DNA from: Oxalobacteraceae bacterium
Lineage (GTDB): Bacteria; Pseudomonadota; Gammaproteobacteria; Burkholderiales; Burkholderiaceae_D
Length of the DNA: 64,000 nucleotides
Direction of reading: 5' to 3'
NCBI GenBank assembly: GCA_027490725.1
Contig: JAIXXN010000053.1
Span: 1-64,000 of the forward strand
The notes under the pieces were generated by a model. It worked only from the letters and a program-made list of their open reading frames with translations. It did no database searches and was not told the origin of the DNA. Each line of letters begins with the position of its first letter. The first letter of the stretch is position 1. Positions 19,747 to 28,369 of this stretch are shown in pieces. The translations under genes and the position numbers were made by a program.

Positions 19747-20532
19747 ATGGAAAACTGGGTGAGTGTTCCTATAGAGAGCCGCCAGATTCATCGGCTGGTC
19801 GAACAACTCGGGCGGCGTGGCGGCGCCCCCGATTTGCAACAGGCGCTGGCTGACGCCATCGAGCTGTGGCTGGCCGAACAAAGCCGCCTGCAGATGGGCG
19901 GCAATCCATGCGCCGTGCATGGTTATCAATGGAAAACTGTGTTTTTGCCGGATGGTACCCTGTTGCGCACTGTTAGTTATCACGACGAGCAGTGTGCCCG
20001 CGTGCAAGGTAACGAAATTATTTTTAATGGGCGTGTTGTTACGCCCAACCAGCTAGCGCACTGGGCCGGTCGCGGCACGCGCAACGCGTGGAATGATATT
20101 TATGTGCGCCGCCCGCAGGATAAATACTACATTCACGCCAGTCGCCTGCGCATGCTAGTCCGGCAGGAGCAAGCACAGGCACAAACACAAACACCAGCAC
20201 AAACACCAGCACCAGCACCAGCACCAGCACCAGCACCAGCACCAGCCACACGCCATCCGGGTTGTGACGTTTTGGCGAGCGTAACTTCGACGGGAACAAG
20301 CGCCATTTCCGCAAGTGCCGATGCAGCTAGATCTGCCGTTGCCACCCCTGCCAACCAATTACTTGCAGACCTAGTGAGTGCTTGCGCTGCCGTGCAGAAG
20401 ACATTGCAAGTCCACAGCTTGCTCGCTCCAGCAGCCGAGCCAGCGCCGCGAGATTGCAGCAAAGGCGAGGGATGGGTGTTGCCGGAACGGCGTAAATTCC
20501 GCTTCCGTCTGGAAGACGTCGCCTTCAGCTAG
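19747..20532 (+). CDS. Hypothetical protein with Ala-Pro repeat linker
   Basis: I do not recognise this 261-residue protein. A perfect AGGAGG (19732-19737) supports the ATG at 19747. The N-terminal 145 residues look globular: a helical start (IHRLVEQLGRRGG...LQQALADAIELWLAEQ), then VFLPDGTLLRTVSYHDEQCARV and an aromatic/basic block HWAGRGTRNAWNDIYVRRPQDKYYIHASRLR. After this comes a Gln/Thr/Ala-Pro linker (about 148-170) encoded partly by seven ACCAGC units, then a low-complexity Ala/Ser region and a basic end (ERRKFRFRLED). No signal peptide or membrane segment. The basic block could bind nucleic acid, but this is speculation. It may be a lineage-specific gene. Confidence 0.75.
   Translation: MENWVSVPIESRQIHRLVEQLGRRGGAPDLQQALADAIELWLAEQSRLQMGGNPCAVHGYQWKTVFLPDGTLLRTVSYHDEQCARVQGNEIIFNGRVVTPNQLAHWAGRGTRNAWNDIYVRRPQDKYYIHASRLRMLVRQEQAQAQTQTPAQTPAPAPAPAPAPAPATRHPGCDVLASVTSTGTSAISASADAARSAVATPANQLLADLVSACAAVQKTLQVHSLLAPAAEPAPRDCSKGEGWVLPERRKFRFRLEDVAFS
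20205..20246 (+). repeat. (ACCAGC)7 hexanucleotide microsatellite
   Basis: Seven perfect hexamers inside the hypothetical gene, encoding alternating Pro and Ala. The same hexamer is repeated six times in the M56 protease gene (29576-29611). Slippage would change linker length but keep the frame. Confidence 0.9.
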
Positions 20533-20648
20533 CATGAAGTTGCCGGTAGCCATAGTGCTATTCCCCGGTCGACCTCGTGACTAACCACTGCACGACTACG
20601 TCCTTTCAAGATCGATCAAGTATCCAGCAAACGGCAGCGAGACAGCTA

Positions 20649-20678
20649 TTGTCGGCATGCTAAGACGCGGCGTATAAT
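20649..20678 (+). promoter_or_regulatory. Sigma70-like promoter of the thiamin operon
   Basis: TTGTCG (20649-20654) and TATAAT (20673-20678) are separated by 18 nt and lie just upstream of the TPP riboswitch. Transcription should start near 20685. This is the best promoter match I found in the window. Confidence 0.7.
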
Positions 20679-20704
20679 CGGCCCGCTGCCGCAAGGTGGC
20701 AAAC

Positions 20705-22822
<2,118 letters not shown>

Positions 22823-22829
22823 GGCGGAC

Positions 22830-23045
22830 ATGAGCGAGTTCGAGATTGCGATAGCGCTCAATGGCGCGCCACATCGGGTGCCCGCGCAGCAGACGCTGGA
22901 TCAGTTGATCGACGCGCTGGCGCTGACGGGACAGGCGCTAGCGCTGGCCGTCAATCGCAGCGTGGTGCCGCGCCAGCAGTGGCCGCAGCGCGCGCTGCAG
23001 GCTGGCGATCAGGTCGACATCGTGCGTGCCATTGGCGGTGGCTGA
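22830..23045 (+). CDS. thiS: Sulfur carrier protein ThiS
   Basis: Ubiquitin-like carrier of the sulfur atom for the thiazole ring. The 71-residue product starts MSEFEIALN-like and ends in the required Gly-Gly, which is activated as a thiocarboxylate. The ATG at 22830 follows AGGCGGA. A longer frame back to 22737 runs inside thiC and is not real. ThiF, which adenylates ThiS, is not in this window and must be encoded elsewhere. Confidence 0.95.
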   Translation: MSEFEIAIALNGAPHRVPAQQTLDQLIDALALTGQALALAVNRSVVPRQQWPQRALQAGDQVDIVRAIGGG

Positions 23046-23090
23046 GCCGTCCATCCAGTACGCACTACACAACAGATAAAGGAAAACACT

Positions 23091-23921
23091 ATGAACAGTA
23101 TTCAGACGCATGAAAACGCTGCCGTCGCCGCCAGCGCTCCCGGGCAGGACTTGCTGACCATCGCCGGCCAGACCTATCAATCGCGCCTGCTGGTGGGCAG
23201 CGGCAAATACCGCGACCTGCAGCAGACCCGCGAAGCGACCGATGCTGCCGCTGCGGAAATCATCACCGTGGCGATCCGCCGCGTCAACATCGGTCAGGAT
23301 CCCCGGGCGCCCAGCCTGCTCGACGTGCTGCCGCCATCGCAGTACACCATTCTGCCGAATACGGCCGGCTGCTATACCGCCAAAGACGCCATCTATACGC
23401 TGCAGATGGCCCGCGAACTACTGAATGGCCACAAGCTGGTCAAGCTGGAAGTGCTGGGTGACGAAAAGACCCTGTTCCCGCACATGCCGGAAACGCTGGT
23501 CGCCGCCGAAGCGCTGGTCAAAGACGGTTTCGATGTAATGGTCTACTGCAGCGATGATCCGATACAGGCCAAGATTCTGGAAGATATCGGCTGCGTCGCC
23601 GTGATGCCGCTGGCGTCCCTGATCGGCTCCGGGATGGGCATCCTCAACCCGTGGAATCTGTCGCTGATCATCGAACAGGCGCGTGTGCCGGTGCTGGTCG
23701 ACGCTGGCGTCGGCACGGCCTCGGATGCGGCGATCGCCATGGAACTCGGTTGTGACGGGGTGCTCATGAATAGCGCCATCGCTGGCGCGCGCGATCCGGT
23801 ACGCATGGCACGCGCCATGAAGCTCGCTGTGCAGGCGGGCCGCGAAGCCTATCTGGCTGGCCGCATCGCGCGCAAGTTCGCAGCCTCGCCGTCTTCGCCG
23901 ATGGCCGGCCGGCTGGCATGA
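23091..23921 (+). CDS. thiG: Thiazole synthase ThiG
   Basis: Forms the thiazole phosphate from deoxyxylulose phosphate, ThiS thiocarboxylate and dehydroglycine. The 276-residue TIM-barrel protein has the Schiff-base lysine in the VKLEVLGD strand and the phosphate-binding end ([25 protein letters not shown]). The first ~20 residues are a variable extension before [25 protein letters not shown] precedes the ATG. Its stop overlaps the start of the thiD gene (ATGA). Deoxyxylulose phosphate comes from Dxs, also encoded here. Confidence 0.97.
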   Translation: MNSIQTHENAAVAASAPGQDLLTIAGQTYQSRLLVGSGKYRDLQQTREATDAAAAEIITVAIRRVNIGQDPRAPSLLDVLPPSQYTILPNTAGCYTAKDAIYTLQMARELLNGHKLVKLEVLGDEKTLFPHMPETLVAAEALVKDGFDVMVYCSDDPIQAKILEDIGCVAVMPLASLIGSGMGILNPWNLSLIIEQARVPVLVDAGVGTASDAAIAMELGCDGVLMNSAIAGARDPVRMARAMKLAVQAGREAYLAGRIARKFAASPSSPMAGRLA

Positions 23922-24754
23922 GCGCCAAGCCGCGCGCGCAGGTCAGCGTTGCCACCAGCCGCCCGTGCGTGCTGGTGTTCGCCGGGCTAGACCCGAGCGG
24001 CGGCGCAGGGCTCAGCGCTGACCTGCAAGCCATTGCAGGGCAGGGCGCGCACGCGCTCACGGTGGCTACTGCCCTGACGGTGCAGGACAACAACCGGGTG
24101 TACGCCGTGCATCCGGTCGCGGCCAGCCTGCTGCGCGAACAGGCGCAGGCGCTGACCGCGCGCATCGCGATTAGCGCGGTCAAGATCGGTATTCCCGGTA
24201 GCGCCGAGAATGCCCGTGCCATCGCGGCGCTGATCGTACAGCTGCGCCAGAGCCAGCCGCAGTTGCCGGTGGTACTAGACCCGGTACTGGCCAGCGGTCA
24301 CGGCGATCTGCTGTCGCACGATGATGCCGTGCGGGCGCTGGCGCCGCTGCTGTCACTGACGACGGTAATCACCCCGAACCAGCCGGAAGCCGCGGCGCTG
24401 ACCGGTCTGCACAGCCCTCTGGCACAGGCGCAGTCGCTGCGTGCGCAAGGCTGCCAGCATGTGCTGCTCACCGGCGGTCACGACGAGGGCGAACTGGTGC
24501 TCAACCAGTGGTTCGGGCCGGACGCCCATCCTGATACGCTGGTCGCGCGCCGGCAGTGGCACTGGCCCCGGCTGGCGGGCAGCTTCCATGGCAGCGGCTG
24601 CACCCTGGCGGCGGCCATCGCCGGCCAGTTAGCGGCGGGTGTGCCGCTGGCGCTGGCGCTCGATGCGGGACAGGCGTACTGCAATCAGGCGCTGGTCACT
24701 GCGTATGGCGTAGCACCCGGCCAGCGCATCCCCCAGCGCGCCAGCTATTTTTAG
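23918..24754 (+). CDS. thiD: Hydroxymethylpyrimidine/phosphomethylpyrimidine kinase ThiD
   Basis: Phosphorylates HMP and HMP-P to HMP-PP for thiamin assembly. The 278-residue ribokinase-fold protein has [17 protein letters not shown] near the N-terminus and the catalytic [13 protein letters not shown] motif near residue 227. Translation overlaps thiG by four bases. It is a stand-alone kinase, not fused to ThiE as in some Burkholderiales. Confidence 0.94.
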   Translation: MSAKPRAQVSVATSRPCVLVFAGLDPSGGAGLSADLQAIAGQGAHALTVATALTVQDNNRVYAVHPVAASLLREQAQALTARIAISAVKIGIPGSAENARAIAALIVQLRQSQPQLPVVLDPVLASGHGDLLSHDDAVRALAPLLSLTTVITPNQPEAAALTGLHSPLAQAQSLRAQGCQHVLLTGGHDEGELVLNQWFGPDAHPDTLVARRQWHWPRLAGSFHGSGCTLAAAIAGQLAAGVPLALALDAGQAYCNQALVTAYGVAPGQRIPQRASYF

Positions 24755-24827
24755 GCAGCGCGGGTGTTGCGCTAGTTATGGCCCAGACCCACTCACTGCT
24801 TACCATTCGAACTTCGGAGAATCAACC

Positions 24828-25556
24828 ATGCAAGGACTGTATCTGGTCACCCCCAACTGGGATAACACCGAGCGACTGCTGTGTGTCAGCGAACAAGCCT
24901 TGCGCGCAGCGCAGGGCTGCCAGCCCGGCATCGCCATGCTGCAGTACCGCCACAAGCACGCCAGCCCCGCCTTGCGGCTGGAGCAGGCCACAGCCTTGCG
25001 CGCCTTGTGCCGGCGCTATGAGGTAGCGTTTATCGTCAATGACTTTGTCGAACTCTGCGAGCAGTGCGGCGCGGACGGCGTCCATCTGGGCGCCAGCGAC
25101 GCCAGTCTCGCGCAAGTGCGCGCCCGCTTAGGGCCGCATGCCATCATCGGCGCCTCCTGCTATGGCGAGCTGGCGCTGGCGCTGGCGGCGCAGGCGGCTG
25201 GTGCCAGTTACGTGGCGTTCGGCGGCTTTTACCCCTCGCGCGTCAAACAGTACGCCGTCACGACCGCCCCTGAATTGCTGGAACAGGTCCGTCCGCTGAT
25301 CCATTTGCCGCAGGTGGTGATCGGCGGCATGACGCCAGCACTGGCGGCGCCGCTGGTGGCGCGTGGTGCGCAGATGGTGGCCGCCATCAGCAGTGTGTAT
25401 CTGGCGGCCGGCGCCCTGGCGGCCGGCGCCCCGGCGGCCGGCCCTGCGGCCGACGCGGCCGCTCCGGGTGCCGATGAACTTGAGGCCGGCGCTCCGGCGG
25501 TGGCCGCTGCCGTGGCCGGCTTCCTGCAGCTGTTCAGGACAGATGCTGTTGTTTAA
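24828..25556 (+). CDS. thiE: Thiamine-phosphate synthase ThiE
   Basis: Joins HMP-PP and the thiazole phosphate to thiamin phosphate. The 242-residue protein has the barrel motifs LQYRHK, FIVNDFVELCEQCGADGVHLGASDAS, GASYVAFGGFYPS and VVIGGM. The last third is extended by an Ala/Gly/Pro-rich segment (about 190-230) made by 15-bp tandem repeats at 25401-25460, after the point (ISSVYLA) where the barrel normally nears its end. It is last in the operon, 73 nt after thiD. No terminator is obvious downstream. Confidence 0.92.
   Translation: MQGLYLVTPNWDNTERLLCVSEQALRAAQGCQPGIAMLQYRHKHASPALRLEQATALRALCRRYEVAFIVNDFVELCEQCGADGVHLGASDASLAQVRARLGPHAIIGASCYGELALALAAQAAGASYVAFGGFYPSRVKQYAVTTAPELLEQVRPLIHLPQVVIGGMTPALAAPLVARGAQMVAAISSVYLAAGALAAGAPAAGPAADAAAPGADELEAGAPAVAAAVAGFLQLFRTDAVV
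25401..25460 (+). repeat. 15-bp tandem repeats inside thiE
   Basis: Two exact copies of CTGGCGGCCGGCGCC (25401-25415, 25416-25430), a third with changes (25431-25445) and a weaker fourth (25446-25460). They are in frame and encode LAAGA-type repeats at the C-terminus of ThiE. Confidence 0.85.
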
Positions 25557-25637
25557 TCGATGAAACGGCGGGCAAAAAAGCGCCAGACTAGGACAAATTG
25601 ACGACGAAAGGCTTACAGTAGGTGAACTTTTCGGCCT

Positions 25638-25643
25638 TATAAT
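25638..25643 (+). promoter_or_regulatory. Possible -10 element for the ANTAR regulator gene
   Basis: Perfect TATAAT 32 nt before the ATG. A TTACAG at 25613 is a weak -35 with a long 19-nt spacer. A promoter is expected here, because thiE ends upstream and the regulator begins a new functional group. Confidence 0.4.
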
Positions 25644-25675
25644 AGGTCGTTAGCTTAAGCCCAAGGTTGTTGCAC

Positions 25676-26305
25676 ATGAATGGTTCCTCCAGCGCCAAGC
25701 GTCTGATCCTGATCGTCGACGACGACCAGTTGCTGCTCGATTTTCTCGGGGAAGTACTCGGCCATGCCGGTTACGACATCCTGAAGGCTCTGTCGGCCGA
25801 GCAGGCGCTACAGCTGATCAGCCAGCGCGAGCCCGATCTGGCCCTGCTCGACATCCATATGCCCGGCATGAACGGGCTGGAACTGGCCAAACAGCTACAT
25901 TCCAGCTCCTCGGTACCGTTTATGTTCCTGTCCGGCCGGGGCGACGCCGATGCCGGTCAGCAAGCGGCCGCCTATGGTGCGGTGGGCTTCCTGGTCAAGC
26001 CAGTTGACGAGAAGCATCTGATGCCGGCCTTCGCTGCCGGGCTGGCCCGTGCCGATGAAATCCGTCAGTTGCGCCGCACCGAACTGAATCTGAACGCCGC
26101 ACTGGCCTCGGGCCGCGAAACCAGTCTGGCGGTGGGGCTGCTGATGTGCAAATTCCAGACCGACCGCAATACCGCTTTCGAAGTGCTGCGCGACCACGCC
26201 CGTTCGAATCGCCGCAAAGTCAACGAAGTCGCCGATCAGTTGCTGAGCGCGGAAGAAACCTTGAATGCCCTGCATGCGGCCTTCAACCAGCGTCTGAAAA
26301 AGTAG
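25676..26305 (+). CDS. Response regulator with ANTAR RNA-binding domain
   Basis: The 209-residue protein has an N-terminal receiver domain with the acidic pocket (LIVDDDQLLL), the phospho-acceptor Asp in LALLDIHMPGMNG, Ser in FLSGRGD and the conserved Lys in FLVKPVDEKH. A linking helix follows, then a C-terminal ANTAR domain (TSLAVGLLMCKFQTDRNTAFEVLRDHA). ANTAR domains bind dual-hexaloop RNA hairpins and prevent transcription termination. AAGG (25663-25666) supports the ATG at 25676 over the upstream TTG codons. No histidine kinase is adjacent, so the partner and RNA target are unknown. Confidence 0.9.
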   Translation: MNGSSSAKRLILIVDDDQLLLDFLGEVLGHAGYDILKALSAEQALQLISQREPDLALLDIHMPGMNGLELAKQLHSSSSVPFMFLSGRGDADAGQQAAAYGAVGFLVKPVDEKHLMPAFAAGLARADEIRQLRRTELNLNAALASGRETSLAVGLLMCKFQTDRNTAFEVLRDHARSNRRKVNEVADQLLSAEETLNALHAAFNQRLKK

Positions 26306-26546
26306 ACGCTGGCGGGTTTTTTTTAGCGTTTTTCCCTCTTTGCAAGGTCCGCTGTTGTAGACTGTTGGTTAATGGCATGAAATGCCTTTTAGCAACAATG
26401 TGCGACGGGTCAGTCTGACCTTCCCGTGCGCACCTGTCACTGCCTCTACCCCGCCGTGACACGCCCAGCGTTCGGCCCAGCACCGCCGATTCTAGCCTGC
26501 GTTCTGCGCAGCGCTGCAGCACCGTATTCTTCGCGGAGACCCTCAG

Positions 26547-27026
26547 ATGAGTGATGGAGCGTCCGATCTTCAGACGGCCGGGATAGCCTGGTCTCTGCTC
26601 GAACAGACCGAACTTGGCATCGCCGCCGAAGTACCCCGCATTCTGCTGGTCGACGCCGACGCTGACGCGGTGCTGGTGCTGACGGCCTTGCTGGTCCCGG
26701 AAAACCAGATCTACCATGCTGCTACCCGTGCCGAAGCCGACAGTCTGCTGCAGCAGGAACCGTTTGCGCTGGTGGTGCTGGATGCGAATCTGCCTGATTC
26801 ACCTGACTTGCTGGCGCTGGTGCGCCGCTATCACGGCACGGCGCCTTTGTTGCTGTATTCGGCCCGCACACCGGACACGCTCGATGACGCGGCCGGCATC
26901 ACCTATCTGGCTAAACCCTGGACTACCCCGCGCCAGCTGTGGCACACCATCAGCCGCCTGCTAGGCAGTGGTGCCGTGCTGCGCAGTGCGGTCACCTCCG
27001 GCACGGAAATTTCGGCGCTGGTATGA
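26547..27026 (+). CDS. Receiver-domain protein without output domain
   Basis: The 159-residue protein looks like a lone CheY-type receiver after a 30-residue N-terminal extension. It has ILLVDADADAVL (acidic residues), VVLDANLPDS (phospho-acceptor Asp position), LLLYSARTP and the conserved Lys in LAKPW. It is weakly conserved, but all key positions are filled, so it may be functional. GGAG precedes the ATG. It follows the ANTAR regulator by 241 nt of largely featureless DNA and precedes adhC by 69 nt. No DNA-binding part is visible. Confidence 0.75.
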   Translation: MSDGASDLQTAGIAWSLLEQTELGIAAEVPRILLVDADADAVLVLTALLVPENQIYHAATRAEADSLLQQEPFALVVLDANLPDSPDLLALVRRYHGTAPLLLYSARTPDTLDDAAGITYLAKPWTTPRQLWHTISRLLGSGAVLRSAVTSGTEISALV

Positions 27027-27095
27027 TGTTGGGTCTGCGCGGCCGAGCTGCCGCGCGCATTCAACACTTACTACTCCCAGCCCGAGGATAACCAC

Positions 27096-28202
27096 ATGAA
27101 AACCAAAGCAGCCGTAGCCTGGCAGGCGGGCAAACCGCTGACCATCGAAGAAGTCGAACTGGGTGGCCCGCGCGAAGGCGAAGTACTGGTGGAAATCAAA
27201 GCCACCGGCATTTGCCATACCGATTACTACACCCTGTCCGGCGCTGATCCGGAAGGTATCTTCCCGGCCATTCTCGGTCACGAAGGCGCTGGCGTGGTGG
27301 TCGATGTCGGCCCCGGCGTGAAGTCGCTGCGCAAAGATGATCACGTGATCCCGCTGTACACCCCGGAATGCCGCCAGTGCAAATTCTGCCTGTCGCAGAA
27401 AACCAATCTGTGTCAGTCTATCCGCTCGACTCAGGGACGCGGCCTGATGCCGGACGCCACCAGCCGCTTCTCGCTGGACGGCAAGCCGATCTACCACTAC
27501 ATGGGTACGTCGACCTTCTCGAACTACATCGTGGTGCCGGAAATCGCGCTGGCCAAAATCCGTAGCGATGCGCCGTTCGACAAAGTCTGCTACATCGGTT
27601 GCGGCGTCACCACCGGCGTGGGCGCGGTACTGTTCACCGCCAAAGTGGAAGCGGGCGCCAACGTCGTGGTGTTCGGTCTGGGCGGCATCGGCCTGAATGT
27701 GATCCAGGCGGCGCGCATGGTGGGTGCCGACAAGATCATCGGTGTCGATATCAATCCGGCCCGTCAGGAAATGGCGCGTAAATTCGGCATGACCCACTTC
27801 ATCAATCCGAACCAGGTGGAAAACGTGGTCGACGCGATTATCCAGCTCACCGATGGCGGTGCCGATTACAGCTTCGAATGCATCGGCAATACCACCACCA
27901 TGCGCCAGTCGCTGGAGTGCTGCCACAAGGGCTGGGGCCAGTCCATCATCATTGGCGTGGCCGCCGCCGGACAGGAAATTTCCACCCGGCCGTTCCAGCT
28001 GGTGACGGGGCGGGTCTGGAAGGGTTCCGCCTTTGGTGGCGCGCGTGGCCGTACCGACGTACCGAAGATTGTCGACTGGTATATGGAAGGCAAGCTGAAT
28101 ATCGACGACCTGATCACCCACCGTCTGCCACTCGAACGCATTAACGAAGGTTTCGACCTGATGAAAAGCGGCGAGTCGATTCGTTCCGTGGTGCTTTACT
28201 AG
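27096..28202 (+). CDS. frmA: S-(hydroxymethyl)glutathione dehydrogenase / class III alcohol dehydrogenase
   Basis: NAD-dependent oxidation of S-hydroxymethylglutathione in formaldehyde detoxification; the same enzymes reduce S-nitrosoglutathione. The 368-residue protein has catalytic zinc ligands Cys40 and His62 (GICHTD, GHEGAG), structural zinc cysteines 92, 95, 98 and 106, and the coenzyme loop GLGGIGLNV. GAGGATAAC precedes the ATG. The usual partner S-formylglutathione hydrolase (fghA) and an FrmR-type repressor are not next to it. Confidence 0.96.
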   Translation: MKTKAAVAWQAGKPLTIEEVELGGPREGEVLVEIKATGICHTDYYTLSGADPEGIFPAILGHEGAGVVVDVGPGVKSLRKDDHVIPLYTPECRQCKFCLSQKTNLCQSIRSTQGRGLMPDATSRFSLDGKPIYHYMGTSTFSNYIVVPEIALAKIRSDAPFDKVCYIGCGVTTGVGAVLFTAKVEAGANVVVFGLGGIGLNVIQAARMVGADKIIGVDINPARQEMARKFGMTHFINPNQVENVVDAIIQLTDGGADYSFECIGNTTTMRQSLECCHKGWGQSIIIGVAAAGQEISTRPFQLVTGRVWKGSAFGGARGRTDVPKIVDWYMEGKLNIDDLITHRLPLERINEGFDLMKSGESIRSVVLY

Positions 28203-28247
28203 GCCGCTACTGAGCCGACACTGCGGCCGGTTTGCCGCGCTACCGGT

Positions 28248-28293
28248 GTAGATAAAAAATTCTAGACAATTCGATCTAGATAATTTATTCTAC
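28248..28293. promoter_or_regulatory. 46-bp imperfect palindrome over a promoter, upstream of the M56 gene
   Basis: GTAGA (28248-28252) and TCTAC (28289-28293), plus TCTAGA at 28261-28266 and 28275-28280, are all symmetric about one centre (28270.5) in AT-rich DNA. TAGACA (28263) and TATTCT (28286) form a -35/-10 pair with a 17-nt spacer inside the dyad. This is the layout of an operator that blocks a promoter. M56 proteases are commonly controlled by BlaI-type repressors, but no such gene is present here. Confidence 0.55.
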
Positions 28294-28315
28294 ATCCACA
28301 CATCGGGAGCGCGGC

Positions 28316-28369
28316 ATGACGACACTACGCGGGTATATCACTACAGTTCAGGGGCTGCGCCATGCATAG
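28316..28369 (+). CDS. Putative 17-residue leader peptide
   Basis: ATG at 28316 with a good GGGAG site (28305-28309, 6-nt spacing) opens a 17-codon frame (MTTLRGYITTVQGLRHA). Its stop overlaps the first codons of the M56 gene by eight bases. It could couple translation to the protease gene, or be a remnant of a deleted regulator gene. No similarity is recognised. Confidence 0.3.
   Translation: MTTLRGYITTVQGLRHA

Noticed and set aside
26306..26546. The T run at 26319-26326 as a terminator of the ANTAR regulator gene
   Set aside because: Only a 5-bp stem with a long loop could be drawn around it, too weak to call.
26547..27026. The lone receiver protein as a decayed pseudogene
   Set aside because: The frame is intact, the ribosome site is good and the acidic pocket, acceptor Asp and Lys are all present.
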